Positions 51,954-61,770 are shown, counted from the first letter of the stretch. The stretch is DNA of 64,000 nt from Streptomyces daqingensis (GCF_014645895.1 NZ_BMMP01000009.1:186001-250000), one strand, 5' to 3'. Notes: a model not told the origin generated them from the sequence alone. Numbers and translations are program-made.

Positions 51954-52880
51954 ATGCCGATCCTGGTCTACGTGTACGGCCTGGCGGCGTCCTGCTTTCT
52001 GGGAGTGGGGTTCGTGCTGCAGCAGGACGCAGCCGCCCGCGCCCCGCTCGGCGACATCCTCTCGTTCCGGCTGCTGCTGGACCTGATGAAGGTCCCGCGG
52101 TGGCTGCTGGGCATCGCTTTCATGGTCGTAGGGCAGCTGCTCAGCGCGCTCGCGCTCTCTCTGGGCGACGTCTCCCGGGTCGCTCCGCTGCTGGCGACGA
52201 ACCTGGTGTTCGCCATGGTGCTGGCCAGGCGTATCAGCGGTCAGAGGCTCGGCCGCACCGGCTGGGCGGGTGTGGTGATGCTCAGCGGCGGCGTGGCCGT
52301 GTTCGTGGCGGCCGGCTCGCCGCAGGGCAACGACGACGCGCAGATCGGACCCCTGCGCCGCTGGCTGGTCATCGGGGCAGTGCTCGCGGTCGCCCTGCTG
52401 ATGGTGATGATCGCCCGCCACCTGCGGCTGGCGGAGGAGCCGCCCTGGCTGGCGGCCGGCGCGGGAGTGCTCTACGGGCTGCAGGACGCGCTGACGCGGG
52501 ACGCGAGCACGGTCCTGGAGGAGTCGGGCATCGGCGGGCTGATCACCACGTGGCAGCCCTACACGATCGTCACCTCGGCGGTCGTGGGGCTCGTCCTGGT
52601 GCAGAGCGCCTTCGAGGCGGGGCCGCTGCGCCAGTCGCTGCCGGCGCTGACGGCGGCCAACCCGCTCTCCGGGATCGCGTGCAGCATCGGCTTCCTCGGC
52701 GACACCGTGCGGGTCACGCCGCTGGCGCTGACCGGGGAGATCGTCGGCCTGGGGGCGGCCGTCTCGGCGATCTTCCTGCTCGGGCGCCACCCGGCGATGC
52801 CCTCGGGCTCCAGCGGCGGGGGAGGGTCCGAGGACGAGCCGGCCGCGGACGACAGCGGGCAGCCGCAGCAGCGCAACTGA
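51954..52880 (+). CDS. DMT-superfamily (EamA-like) transporter
   Basis: A 308-residue membrane protein with about ten hydrophobic helices, beginning MPILVYVYGLAASCFLGVGF and repeating the ten-helix DMT plan. The conserved GDVSRVAPLLATNLVFAMVL and ITTWQPYTIVTSAVVGLVL segments mark each half. The last ~25 residues are a Gly/Ser/Asp-rich cytoplasmic tail. GGAG five bases from the ATG; an in-frame extension to 51741 is unlikely. Substrate unknown. Confidence 0.83.
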   Translation: MPILVYVYGLAASCFLGVGFVLQQDAAARAPLGDILSFRLLLDLMKVPRWLLGIAFMVVGQLLSALALSLGDVSRVAPLLATNLVFAMVLARRISGQRLGRTGWAGVVMLSGGVAVFVAAGSPQGNDDAQIGPLRRWLVIGAVLAVALLMVMIARHLRLAEEPPWLAAGAGVLYGLQDALTRDASTVLEESGIGGLITTWQPYTIVTSAVVGLVLVQSAFEAGPLRQSLPALTAANPLSGIACSIGFLGDTVRVTPLALTGEIVGLGAAVSAIFLLGRHPAMPSGSSGGGGSEDEPAADDSGQPQQRN

Positions 52881-52891
52881 CGAGCCCCGAG

Positions 52892-52920
52892 GGCTGCCCC
52901 CGACCGTCAGCGGGGCAGCC
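52892..52920. terminator. Hairpin between convergent DMT and MFS genes
   Basis: A 9-bp stem GGCTGCCCC/GGGGCAGCC with a 11-base loop, overlapping the MFS stop codon. Only 26 bp separate the two genes. Confidence 0.65.
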
Positions 52921-54406
52921 GCCGCAGCACGCCGGGACGCTTCGGCCGGTCTCCAGCGCGTCCGTTCTCCCGGTGTTTCTCGCGGCGTTCCGTCCACACG
53001 TCGGCGAGTGCGGCGGCCAGCGCGACGAGGACGAAGCCGACGGACAGGACCAGCCCGTGCTGGTACGCGTCCGGCCAGGAGCCGGGGCGGCCGCCGCCCG
53101 CGTCGAGCCTGCTGAAGAAGATGGACCCCACTCCCGCGATGCCGACGGCCGCCCCGATGCGCTGCCCGGTCTGCAGCACGCCGCCCGCACTGCCGCCGCG
53201 CGCCACCGGGACCTGCGAGAGCGTCAGCGTCTGGTTCGGGGAGATGACGAGCCCCGACCCGACGCCGGCGACCAGCAGAGGCACCGTCAGGTACCAGCCC
53301 GTCTCGCGGCCCGGCACCGCGTGTGCGGTGACGACGGCACCGGCGAGGCCGACGGCCGTGAGCGCGAGACCCCAGGCGACCAGCGGTCTGCCGAAGCGCA
53401 GGACGTGCCTGCCGCCCAGCCCCGCCGACGCTCCCGAGCCGAGGGCGAAGGGCGTGATGGCGGCGCCCGCCTCCAGCGCCGTGTAGTCCAGGCCGCTCTG
53501 CAGGTAGAGCGTGGTGACGAAGAAGATCGAGGTGAATCCGGCGAAGTGGAAGAGGATGAGCAGGCAGCCCAGCCAGTAGGAGCGGATGCGGAAGAGCGTC
53601 AGGTCGACGAGCGGCACCGTGGTCCTGCGTGAACAGTGCGACTCCCATGCGACGAAGACCGCCGTCAGGGCTGCCGCGACGACGAGCAGCAGCCACTTCG
53701 CGTCGCCGCGCCACTGCTGCGACTGCACGAAGGGGAGCAGCACCGCCACCACCGCCGCGCCGAGCAGGGCGACGCCGAGCGGATCGAGGCTCTGGGTGCG
53801 CCGGGTGCCGGCGGAGGGCGTGTCCGGCAGCAGGCGCCGCGCCAGGACGAGGCAGACGATCCCGAGCGGCAGGTTCACGTAGAAGACCCACCGCCAGCCC
53901 TCGCTCGCTCCCGCCCAGTGGATCAGCAGCCCGCCGAGCAGCGGTCCGACCGCGGTGGAGACGCCGACGACGGTGCCGAACATCCCGAAGGCCCTGCCGC
54001 GTTCCTGGCCCCTGAACATCTGCTGGATCAGCGCCGAGATCTGCGGGGAGATCAGCCCGCCGCCCAGGCCCTGCACGAGACGGGCCACGATCAGCCACAT
54101 GCTCGTACGGGCGGCGCCGCAGCCCACGGACGCCAGGGTGAATAGGGCCAGCCCGGCCATGAAGACCCTGCGGCGTCCCCGCGCGTCTCCCAGCCGTCCC
54201 GCGGGGACGAGGCACAGCCCGAAAGACAGCGCGTAACCGGAGAGCACCCACTGCAGTTCGGACTCGCTCGTGTGCAGCCCCTCCTTGATGGACGGCAGGG
54301 CCACGTTCACGATCGAGACGTCGAGCAGCGCCATGAAGCCCGCGACCAGGCAGACGGCCAGCGCTTTCCAGCGGCGCGTGTTCTCCCGCCGGGATACGTC
54401 AGACAC
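52907..54406 (-). CDS. MFS drug/metabolite exporter, DHA2 (EmrB/QacA) family
   Basis: A 499-residue protein with 14 predicted membrane helices. MALLDVSIVNVALPSIKEGL is the first-helix motif D1 of DHA2 transporters, GRLGDARGRRRVFMAGL the loop 2-3 motif A, and RLVQGLGGGLISPQISALIQ motif C-like. Exports drugs or secondary metabolites with protons. No TetR gene is adjacent. ATG at 54406. Confidence 0.9.
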   Translation of the reverse strand: MSDVSRRENTRRWKALAVCLVAGFMALLDVSIVNVALPSIKEGLHTSESELQWVLSGYALSFGLCLVPAGRLGDARGRRRVFMAGLALFTLASVGCGAARTSMWLIVARLVQGLGGGLISPQISALIQQMFRGQERGRAFGMFGTVVGVSTAVGPLLGGLLIHWAGASEGWRWVFYVNLPLGIVCLVLARRLLPDTPSAGTRRTQSLDPLGVALLGAAVVAVLLPFVQSQQWRGDAKWLLLVVAAALTAVFVAWESHCSRRTTVPLVDLTLFRIRSYWLGCLLILFHFAGFTSIFFVTTLYLQSGLDYTALEAGAAITPFALGSGASAGLGGRHVLRFGRPLVAWGLALTAVGLAGAVVTAHAVPGRETGWYLTVPLLVAGVGSGLVISPNQTLTLSQVPVARGGSAGGVLQTGQRIGAAVGIAGVGSIFFSRLDAGGGRPGSWPDAYQHGLVLSVGFVLVALAAALADVWTERREKHRENGRAGDRPKRPGVLRRLPR

Positions 54407-54651
54407 GTCCGGGTCCTGCCTCAGTCACCGAGTCCTCGCTTCTCCGTGCGCCGCGCGTGCCGTGGCCGCGCGTGCGGGTACCCAGCGCGGCGCCGGCCGG
54501 TCGCCGCCGGTCGGGGGGTGCGGGGGAAGCGGAGAGGGGTCGGGCGAAAGCCGGACAACTGCGGACTGCTTCCGCCTAAACTCTGGCCAGACCCTGCCGG
54601 GGAGCGACTCCGGATCCAGCCGGGGACGGGGCAGGGTCATGAGGGGACGAC

Positions 54652-55449
54652 GTGAATCCGGAGATCGACACCAGCAAGCCCCATTCGGCGCGGGTCTACG
54701 ACTACTGGCTCGGGGGCAAGAACAACTACGAGGTCGACGCCGAAGCGGGCAGGCGGTTCGAGGAGATGTGGCCCGGTGTGCGCGCGCTCATCGCGGCCAA
54801 CAGGGCGTTCATGCACAGGGCGACACGCTTCCTGGCCGGGGAGGCGGGCATCAGGCAGTTCCTCGACATCGGCACCGGCATCCCCACGGAGCCGAACCTC
54901 CACCAGATCGCGCAGCAGTCCGCCCCGGACTCCAGGGTCGTCTACGCCGACAACGACCCGATCGTGCTGCAGTACGCGCAGGCCCTGCTGCGGTCGAGAC
55001 CGGAAGGCCGCACCGCCTACCTCCACGCCGACGTGACCGATCCGCAGGCGATCCTCACCTCCCCCGAAGTGCGCGAGACCCTCGACCTGGAGCAGCCGGT
55101 CGCCCTGTCGCTCGTCGCGCTGCTGCACTTCATCGCCGACGACGGCACCGCGACGGACATCGTGCGGCGGCTGCTGGAGCCGCTGGCGCCCGGCAGCTAC
55201 CTGGTGATCTCCCACGGCACGGAGGACGCGGAGGAGGCGGAGGTGTCCGAGCGGGCCGCCGAGTACTACCGGTCCAAGGTCTCCGACGGGCAGGCCCGCC
55301 CGTACGGCACGATCCTCTCGCTCTTCGACGGCCTCGAGATGGTGGAGCCCGGCCTCGTCCCCGTCACCCGATGGCGTCCTGAGACGGAGGACCCCGGGCT
55401 TCCCGACAGCAAGGCCCTGATCCTGGCGGGGGTCGCGCGGAAGCCCTGA
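54652..55449 (+). CDS. SAM-dependent methyltransferase, SAV2177/DUF574 family
   Basis: A 265-residue protein of the large Streptomyces SAV2177 (Methyltransf_19) family. It starts with SKPHSARVYDYWLGGKNNYE. The SAM-site motif is FLDIGTGIPTEPNLHQIA and the acidic strand VVYADNDPIVL follows. The family commonly occurs near regulators; substrates are mostly unknown. GTG start with GAGGGGACG upstream. Confidence 0.9.
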   Translation: MNPEIDTSKPHSARVYDYWLGGKNNYEVDAEAGRRFEEMWPGVRALIAANRAFMHRATRFLAGEAGIRQFLDIGTGIPTEPNLHQIAQQSAPDSRVVYADNDPIVLQYAQALLRSRPEGRTAYLHADVTDPQAILTSPEVRETLDLEQPVALSLVALLHFIADDGTATDIVRRLLEPLAPGSYLVISHGTEDAEEAEVSERAAEYYRSKVSDGQARPYGTILSLFDGLEMVEPGLVPVTRWRPETEDPGLPDSKALILAGVARKP

Positions 55450-55718
55450 CGCGCGGGGCGCGCGGCAGGGGCGTGCTGCCGGACGCCGGGTGACCGCCGG
55501 GTTCCGGTGCGCCCCCGGGGGGAGGGCGAGCTGACGCACCGCCCCGGTGAAGGCGGCGGCAGACAGTTGCTACGTACATCTTGTCCGCACGCGCGCACGG
55601 GTGCTCTCCTGTGTGCGCACATCGGAAGTCCACGGCCGGGACGCGCACGTACAGCCGTCGGCAGGCGGGCCGCTCCCGCCCGTACCCGCCCGGCCGCCGT
55701 GATCAGCCCGGAGAGCGC

Positions 55719-57395
55719 ATGAAGGCTGCCGCCCCGCCGCCCGGACGGCCTGTTCCCGGACGGCCCGGTCCCGAGAGTCCCGGCCCCCAACGTCCCGGAG
55801 CGGGCCGGGAGTTCTTCGGACATCCCCGCGGCCTCGCCACGCTGTTCTTCACCGAGGCGTGGGAGCGCTTCTCGTACTACGGGATGAAAGCGATCCTGCT
55901 GTTCTACATGTACGACAGGGCGCGGGACGGCGGCCTCGGCATCGACAGCGCGACCGCCGGCTCCCTCATCGCCGTGTACGGGGCGTCCATCTACCTCGCC
56001 GCCATCGCGGGCGGCTGGGTGAGCGACCGGCTGCTGGGCGCGCGCCGCGCCACCCTCTGGGGCGGCGTGCTGATCATGTGCGGGCACGTCTGTCTGGCGC
56101 TGCCCGCCGGCAAGGGCGCTCTGTACGGCTCGATGGCCTTCATCGTGGCCGGCACGGGGCTGCTCAAACCGAACGTCTCCGCGTCGGTCGGCCGACTCTA
56201 CGGCGAGCGGGACGTACGCCGCGACTCCGGATTCAGCATCTACTACATGGGCATCAGCGTCGGCGCCGTCGTCGCACCGCTGATCGTCGGCACGCTCGGG
56301 CAGAGGTACGACTACCATCTCGGCTTCGGCGTCGCCGCGTTGGGCATGGCCGTCGGGCTCCTGGTCTACGTGCGGGGGCAGCGTCACCTCAGCCCCGAGG
56401 ACCTGCGGCCAGGCAACCCCCTGCGCCTCCGCGACGTCCCCACGCGCCTGACGGCCGGCATCGCCGTCGGGGCAGTGCTGCTCGCCGTGGCGGTCGCGGC
56501 GGGGGCGGTCGCCGGTCTGTTCACGGCGCAGCGCGTCGTCGACCTCATCAGCCTGCTGGCCGTGGCCCTGCCCGTCGCGTACTTCACAGTGATGCTGCGC
56601 AGCCCGCGCACCACAGCAGTCGAACGTTCACGGGTACGGGCCTACATACCGCTGTTCAGCGGGTCGGTCTTCTTCTGGCTGATCCAGGAGCAGGGCGCGA
56701 GCGTGCTCGCCCAGTACGCCGACCAGAGCACCGACCTGGACGCCCTCGGCTTCGCGATCCCCTCCTCCTGGTTCCAGTCGACCGGATCGTTCGTGCTGAT
56801 CGTCCTCACGCCGTTCTTCGCGTCCCTGTGGATGCAGCTGGGGAACAGGGCGCCGTCGACGCCCGTGAAGTTCGGCGTCGGCCTGGTGCTGGCCGGGCTG
56901 TCGTACCTCGTCCTGGTGCTGCCCGCAGCACGACCGGGCATGAGCAGTCCGCTGTGGCTGTTCGGCAGCTTCGCGATCATCACGGTCGGCGAGATCTTCC
57001 TCTCCCCGATCGGGCTCTCCGTGACGACGAAGCTCGCCCCCGCCGCGTTCACCACGCAGATGATGGGGCTGTGGCTGGCGTCGAACGCCGCGGCACAGGG
57101 GATCTCGGCGCAGGTGGTGCGTCTCTACAACCGTGCGGACGCGGCCGGGTACTTCGCGGTGGTCGGCGGGTGCGGCCTCGTCGCGGGCCTGGTGCTGCTC
57201 GCCGGGTCGCGCTTCATCAGGCGGCGGATGGGCGGCGCGGACGTACGGGACGGCGCTGAGGCACGGGAGGGTGCGGACGTACGGGAGGACGCTGAGCTCG
57301 GAGACGGCGTGCGCGCCGGCGATGCCGACGAGGCCGGGGGCGACCGGCCCGCCGGACCGACCGCCCCCGACGGCGGTGCGCGGAAGGGGAGTTGA
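55719..57395 (+). CDS. POT-family proton-dependent peptide transporter
   Basis: A 558-residue transporter with 14 helices. The POT hallmark E-x-x-E-R is EAWERFSYYGMKAILLFYMY near residue 45, and GTGLLKPNVSASVGRLYGE is the loop motif. Imports di- and tripeptides. A Pro-rich N-terminal tail (about 1-30) and a C-terminal acidic tail with a repeated GADVR(D/E)-GAE element are outside the fold. ATG with GGAGAG upstream. Confidence 0.92.
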   Translation: MKAAAPPPGRPVPGRPGPESPGPQRPGAGREFFGHPRGLATLFFTEAWERFSYYGMKAILLFYMYDRARDGGLGIDSATAGSLIAVYGASIYLAAIAGGWVSDRLLGARRATLWGGVLIMCGHVCLALPAGKGALYGSMAFIVAGTGLLKPNVSASVGRLYGERDVRRDSGFSIYYMGISVGAVVAPLIVGTLGQRYDYHLGFGVAALGMAVGLLVYVRGQRHLSPEDLRPGNPLRLRDVPTRLTAGIAVGAVLLAVAVAAGAVAGLFTAQRVVDLISLLAVALPVAYFTVMLRSPRTTAVERSRVRAYIPLFSGSVFFWLIQEQGASVLAQYADQSTDLDALGFAIPSSWFQSTGSFVLIVLTPFFASLWMQLGNRAPSTPVKFGVGLVLAGLSYLVLVLPAARPGMSSPLWLFGSFAIITVGEIFLSPIGLSVTTKLAPAAFTTQMMGLWLASNAAAQGISAQVVRLYNRADAAGYFAVVGGCGLVAGLVLLAGSRFIRRRMGGADVRDGAEAREGADVREDAELGDGVRAGDADEAGGDRPAGPTAPDGGARKGS

Positions 57396-57440
57396 GCGCC
57401 AGCCCCCAGGTCGAGCATCCCGCCCATCGGAAAGCGGAAC

Positions 57441-57470
57441 GGCGGGCCGCGCCTCCCGGCACGGCCCGCC
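57441..57470. terminator. Bidirectional terminator
   Basis: Stem GGCGGGCCG/CGGCCCGCC with a 12-base loop between the convergent peptide-transporter and DUF305 genes. Confidence 0.75.
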
Positions 57471-57501
57471 GCACGCTGCTGTGACACTGGCGGGACGGCG
57501 G

Positions 57502-58140
57502 CTACTGCTTCAGCATCTTCCGCATCTGAGCGATCTCGCCCTTCTGCGACCGCTCGATGTCGCGGGCCATGCTTTTCGCCTTGCCGTACGAGCCCTTGTC
57601 CACCTCGGTGCGGGCCATCTCCACGGCGCCCTCGTGGTGTTCGATCATCAGCTTCAGGAACTTCCGGTCGAACTCCTTTCCGGATGCCTTCTTCAGCTGC
57701 TCCATGTCCTCCGCGGTCATCATTCCGGGCATGGCGTGACCCGAGTGCTCACCGTGCTCCGAGTGCCCCGAAGAGCTCTTCGGCGGGACCTTCTCGTCCC
57801 AGGACTCCAGCCAGCCCGAGAGGGTCTCGATCTCGGGCTCCTGCGCCCCGCGGATGGCCGCGGCCAGCGACTTCACCTCCGGGGACGACGCCCGTGAGGG
57901 TGTGAGCTCCGACATCTCCAGCGCCTGCCGGTGATGGGGGATCATCCCCTGCGCGAAGGCGACGTCGGCGGCGTTGCCCGAGCCGGAGCCCTTCTCGCTC
58001 CCCGCGTGGTCCCCGTGCTGGGACCCGCCGCCGGTCTTCTCGTGGCCGCCCGCGCCGCAGGCGGCGAGCAGCAGAGCGGCTGCCACGGCGGATGCGGCCG
58101 TGCGGGCCGCGCGTGTGACGGAACGGTGGTCTGACTTCAT
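57502..58140 (-). CDS. DUF305 lipoprotein, His/Met-rich
   Basis: A 212-residue exported protein with lipobox LLAAC (Cys about 28) and a DUF305 (ferritin-like four-helix) domain. The paired motifs FAQGMIPHHRQALEMSE and FLKLMIEHHEGAVEMA, each with M and HH, suggest a metal site. A His-rich segment (GHSEHGEHSGHAMPGMM) lies between. DUF305 proteins are linked to copper handling or stress in several bacteria. Downstream partner of the DUF6153 gene (89-bp gap), AGGAG upstream. Confidence 0.85.
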   Translation of the reverse strand: MKSDHRSVTRAARTAASAVAAALLLAACGAGGHEKTGGGSQHGDHAGSEKGSGSGNAADVAFAQGMIPHHRQALEMSELTPSRASSPEVKSLAAAIRGAQEPEIETLSGWLESWDEKVPPKSSSGHSEHGEHSGHAMPGMMTAEDMEQLKKASGKEFDRKFLKLMIEHHEGAVEMARTEVDKGSYGKAKSMARDIERSQKGEIAQMRKMLKQ

Positions 58141-58229
58141 GGGTGAAACTCCTGCGTGCAGTGGTGAATTCGGACGTGCCGGAGACGGCGGCGGCCCCGC
58201 CGTAGCGGGCCCGGTGCCGTGAAGCGCGC

Positions 58230-58874
58230 CTATATACGCAGGAGTTGGAGCTGGTGGAGCGAGGGAGGGGCACGCTCCGGCACGGCGGCGGCCGTTCCGG
58301 CGAGCCCCGCGCCGCCACCCGGCACGGCAGGCGTTTCGGACGCCGTGCCCGCCACGGGTACGGGCAGGTCGGGGGCGCCGCTCGTTCCCTGGGCGGCGCA
58401 GGCGGCGTCGGCGTGGGCGATGTGACCGCCGTGGCCGGCCCCGTCGCCCTCCGCTTCGTGCGCGGTCCCGGCTCCGCGCGTGGCGGAGCCGTCCGCACCA
58501 TGGGCGGTGCCACTGTGCACGTCCGCGTCGTGCGCGCCCTGCTCCGGCTCGCCCGAACCGGGGCCCGGCGCATGGGCCGCTGCGAGGTGGTGCGGGCACC
58601 CGCTGTGCCCGCCGCCCGGAACGCTGCCGCTCTGGACACCGCTGTGCCCGCCGCCGCCCTGGACACCGCCGTGCTCACCCGAGTGCACACCGGCGGCTGC
58701 GTGCCCGGAGCCCGCTGCCGCAGCCGGCCCGGGTGGGGCCGCCGTACCGAGGCCGTGCATGGCGAGCAGACCGCTGAGGACGACGGCGACCAGCACGGCC
58801 GTCGCGCAGCCGCGGCGCACCGGTGCGCACACGCGTGCGCGCGCCCACGACGGCACTGATCGCTTGCTGGTCAC
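58230..58874 (-). CDS. DUF6153 family membrane protein, His-rich
   Basis: A 214-residue protein. A basic N-terminus and one membrane helix (ATAVLVAVVLSGLLAMHGLG, about 24-43) are followed by a long Gly/His/Ala-rich extracellular region. It ends APPSLHQLQLLRI, the conserved end of DUF6153 proteins. Its many His residues fit a metal-binding role with the DUF305 partner, but none is shown. GTG start. Confidence 0.75.
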   Translation of the reverse strand: MTSKRSVPSWARARVCAPVRRGCATAVLVAVVLSGLLAMHGLGTAAPPGPAAAAGSGHAAAGVHSGEHGGVQGGGGHSGVQSGSVPGGGHSGCPHHLAAAHAPGPGSGEPEQGAHDADVHSGTAHGADGSATRGAGTAHEAEGDGAGHGGHIAHADAACAAQGTSGAPDLPVPVAGTASETPAVPGGGAGLAGTAAAVPERAPPSLHQLQLLRI

Positions 58875-58977
58875 CGGCTCAGCGTAGAGCGCCGCGCACG
58901 CGGCCCGCCCGTACTCGGCGAAGATCCGCGGTCAGGGGGCCCCTGGACGGCCCGAGTTCCGGCGCGGCCCGGGCCCG

Positions 58978-60009
58978 TCAGGCGCCCCCGGTGCCGAACT
59001 GGCGGCGGTACGCGCTGGGGGAGAGTCCTGTGCGCCGCCGCAGCTGCGCGCGCAGGTTCGCCGCCGTGCCCAGCCCGCTCTCGCGGGCCACGACGTCGAG
59101 CGAGGGCTCGCCGCGCTCGATCATCCGGCAGGCCAGCGCCACGCGTTCACCGGTGAGCCACGCGAGCGGCGTCGTCCCCAGCTCCGCGCGGAAGCGCCTG
59201 TGCAGAGTCGCCGGGCTGACCGCGGCCCGGGCCGCCAGCGCGTCCACCGTCAGCGGGGCGCCGAGCCGTGGGCGTACCCAGTCGAGCACCGGCGCGAGTG
59301 AGGCGTCCCGTACCACCGGCACCGGCTGCTCGACGAACTGCCGCTGCCCGCCGTCGCGGTGGGCGGCGAACACCAGGCGGCGGCTGACCGTGTTGGCCAC
59401 CTCGGCCCCGTGGTCGCGGCTGATCAGATGGAGCCCCAGGTCGAGGGCGGCGGCGCTGCCCGCTGCGGTGAGCACGTCGCCGTCGTCCACGAACAGCACG
59501 TCCGGCTTGAGACGGACCGACGGATAGCGGGCGGCGAAGAGCTCCGCCCACCGCCAGTGCGTCGTGGCCCGACGGCCCTCCAGCACTCCTGCCTCGGCCA
59601 GCGTGAACGCACCGGTGCAGAAGCCGACGAGCCGCGCGCCCCGGGCAGCCGCACGCCCGACGGCCTCCAGGACGGGCCCGCACGGCCGCACTTCGGGGTC
59701 CGGCCGGTTGGGGACGAGCACGGTGTGGGCCTCGTCGGCCGCGGAGAGGTCCGCCACGTCCGAGAGCGTGAACATCCCGAGGTGCATCCGGGTACGGGGC
59801 GCCGCGGCACACAGCGTGAATTCGTACCAGGGCGCTTCCACTTCGGGACGGCGCAGCCCGAACAGCTCGGGCGCCACGCCCAGTTCGAAGGGGTTGGAGC
59901 CCTCGTCGACGATCGCGGCGACGCGGTGCGGCGCACGTGCAGCGCCGGATCCCCCTTCCGTCCGGCGGCTCCGGCCGAGCCGGGCATCTTGCGAGGATTC
60001 GTGCGGCAC
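58978..60009 (-). CDS. GlxA-type AraC-family transcriptional regulator
   Basis: A 343-residue regulator: an N-terminal DJ-1/PfpI-like (GATase1-like) sensing domain (about 28-210, VGFCTGAFTLAEAGVLEG with the nucleophile-elbow Cys) and a C-terminal AraC double helix-turn-helix (about 235-335, ALAARAAVSPATLHRRFRAE and LDVVARESGLGTAANLRAQL). The GTG at 60009 is in frame; an ATG at 60011 is not. Divergent from the cupin gene with 53 bp between starts, so it probably controls it. Confidence 0.88.
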   Translation of the reverse strand: MPHESSQDARLGRSRRTEGGSGAARAPHRVAAIVDEGSNPFELGVAPELFGLRRPEVEAPWYEFTLCAAAPRTRMHLGMFTLSDVADLSAADEAHTVLVPNRPDPEVRPCGPVLEAVGRAAARGARLVGFCTGAFTLAEAGVLEGRRATTHWRWAELFAARYPSVRLKPDVLFVDDGDVLTAAGSAAALDLGLHLISRDHGAEVANTVSRRLVFAAHRDGGQRQFVEQPVPVVRDASLAPVLDWVRPRLGAPLTVDALAARAAVSPATLHRRFRAELGTTPLAWLTGERVALACRMIERGEPSLDVVARESGLGTAANLRAQLRRRTGLSPSAYRRQFGTGGA

Positions 60010-60062
60010 ATGCGATTCCTAGCACTCACCGCCCGCGGGCGCCAGCGGCGAGGATGTCCGGC

Positions 60063-60467
60063 ATGGCAGACGAGCCGATCGATCTGGATTCCGCACTGGC
60101 ACGCTTCAGCGAACTCTGGAGCCCGCGCATCGTGACGACGGTGAACGACTACGACGTGCGCGTCGCGAAGGTCGCCGGGGAACACGTGTGGCACGTGCAC
60201 GAGGACACGGACGAGTTCTTCCTCGTCCTCCACGGAGAGCTGGACATCACGCTCCGCGACGGCGCCGGAACCCCTGCGGCCGAGCGGACGGTGACCCTTT
60301 CGAAGGGCTCCGTCTTCGTCGTCCCGCGCGGCGTCCCGCACAGGCCCGTCGCCGTGGACGGCGCCTCGATCCTGCTGTTCGAGCCGTCGGGCACGTCGAG
60401 CGTGGGCGACCGGCACGACCCGCTTCCGGACCACGTAGACGCCACCACCGGCCACGTCCTCGGCTGA
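60063..60467 (+). CDS. Small cupin-domain protein
   Basis: A 134-residue cupin. Metal-site pattern: HVWHVHEDTDEFFLVLHGEL (HxH...E) and a later GSVFVVPRGVPHRPV with H. Likely binds a divalent metal; could be an isomerase/dioxygenase or a sensor. The ATG at 60054, three codons upstream, is an alternative start. Confidence 0.85.
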   Translation: MADEPIDLDSALARFSELWSPRIVTTVNDYDVRVAKVAGEHVWHVHEDTDEFFLVLHGELDITLRDGAGTPAAERTVTLSKGSVFVVPRGVPHRPVAVDGASILLFEPSGTSSVGDRHDPLPDHVDATTGHVLG

Positions 60468-60835
60468 GGCGCGGCGGGAGCGGGGCGGGCGAGCCGGGGG
60501 CAGTCACACGGCCGTGACCCTCCTGGCCGCACCCGGTGCGTACTTCCTCCGCCGAGGGGTCCCGCCGCCCCGCGCCACCGGTTCCACGGCTCCGGGGCCG
60601 CGTTCGCGCGGCTCCGGAGCGAGGCCGGGAATCCGGTGCGGAAACAGCATTGCCGGAACAGCTCCGCCGCAGTGTGACGTTCACGGTGTACGCCGCTCCA
60701 GCAGCGGTACAAGAACGGAACGAAGACGGAACCAGCCGTTGCTTTTCTTCGTTCTTGACGGTGGAGTAGCGTGCTGGTTTTGCTAAAGCATTACTCTGAA
60801 AGCTAGGTCGTGCCGTGCGGCCATGGAGGAGTGAG
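60468..60835. other. Intergenic, 368 bp
   Basis: No gene. Near 60751-60800 a TTGACG -35-like box and TAGCGT/GCTAAAG boxes lie upstream of the BI-1 gene, but no pair has ideal spacing. Nothing else recognised. Confidence 0.4.
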
Positions 60836-61693
60836 ATGAGGAGCAGCAACCCGGTCTTCTCGCGACGGGGGTTCAGCCGCTCGGGCGGCTACGCCGGTTT
60901 CAACGCCGGACAGCAGCCGCAGGCCGGGAACCCGTACGCGAACAGCCCTTACGCGAACAACCCTTACGCCCAGCAGCAGCCCCAGACCACGGGGCAGCCC
61001 TTCGGCGCTCCGCCCGCCGCGCCGCCCCAGACCGGGCGGATGACGATGGACGACGTCGTCGCCCGTACGGGCATGACGGTCGGGCTCGTCGTGGTCATGG
61101 CCGCTGTGGCCTGGATCACCGACCTGGCGCTTCCGCTGGCCATCGGGGCGGGTCTCGTCGCGATGGTGCTGGCGCTCGTGCAGTCGTTCAAGCGCAAGGC
61201 AGTTCCCGCGCTGATCCTGGCGTACGCAGCCCTGGAAGGCCTCTTCCTGGGCGCCATCAGCAACTTCGTCGACAGCTACATCGCCGACGGCGCCGCGATG
61301 CAGGCGGTGCTCGGCACCATGGCGGTCTTCGCCGCGGTGCTGGTGATGTACAAGACCCGGATCATCAGGGTCACCAGGCGCTTCTACCAGTTCGCGATCG
61401 CGGCGGCGATCGGCTTCGTCCTGCTGATGATGGTGAACATGCTGTTCGCGGTCATCGGCGGCGGCGACGGCCTCGGCTTCCGCAGCGGCACCCTCGGCAT
61501 CATCATGGGGATCGCGGGCATCGTGATCGGTGCGCTGTTCCTGGCGCTCGACTTCAAGCAGGTCGAGGACGGCATCTCCTACGGCGCGCCCCGTGAGGAG
61601 TCGTGGCTGGCGGCCTTCGGGCTGACGCTGACCCTGGTGTGGATCTACCTGGAGTTCCTGCGTCTGATCGCGATCCTGCAAGGGAACGACTGA
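60836..61693 (+). CDS. Bax inhibitor-1/YccA-family membrane protein
   Basis: A 285-residue membrane protein with a Gln/Pro/Asn/Tyr-rich cytoplasmic N-terminus (PYANSPYANNPYAQQQ repeats, about 30-55) and about seven helices from residue 75. Marks of the actinobacterial BI-1 branch: ALILAYAALEGLFLGAISN and LDFKQVEDGI. BI-1 proteins conduct Ca2+/H+ or modulate membrane proteases (YccA-FtsH). GGAGGAGTGAG upstream of the ATG. Confidence 0.9.
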   Translation: MRSSNPVFSRRGFSRSGGYAGFNAGQQPQAGNPYANSPYANNPYAQQQPQTTGQPFGAPPAAPPQTGRMTMDDVVARTGMTVGLVVVMAAVAWITDLALPLAIGAGLVAMVLALVQSFKRKAVPALILAYAALEGLFLGAISNFVDSYIADGAAMQAVLGTMAVFAAVLVMYKTRIIRVTRRFYQFAIAAAIGFVLLMMVNMLFAVIGGGDGLGFRSGTLGIIMGIAGIVIGALFLALDFKQVEDGISYGAPREESWLAAFGLTLTLVWIYLEFLRLIAILQGND

Positions 61694-61770
61694 CCGGGCT
61701 CCCCGCACCACCGGGCGGGGCGGCGAGGCCCGTGAGCGGCCTCGGAGCCTGAGCCCGTAGCCGTACGACG

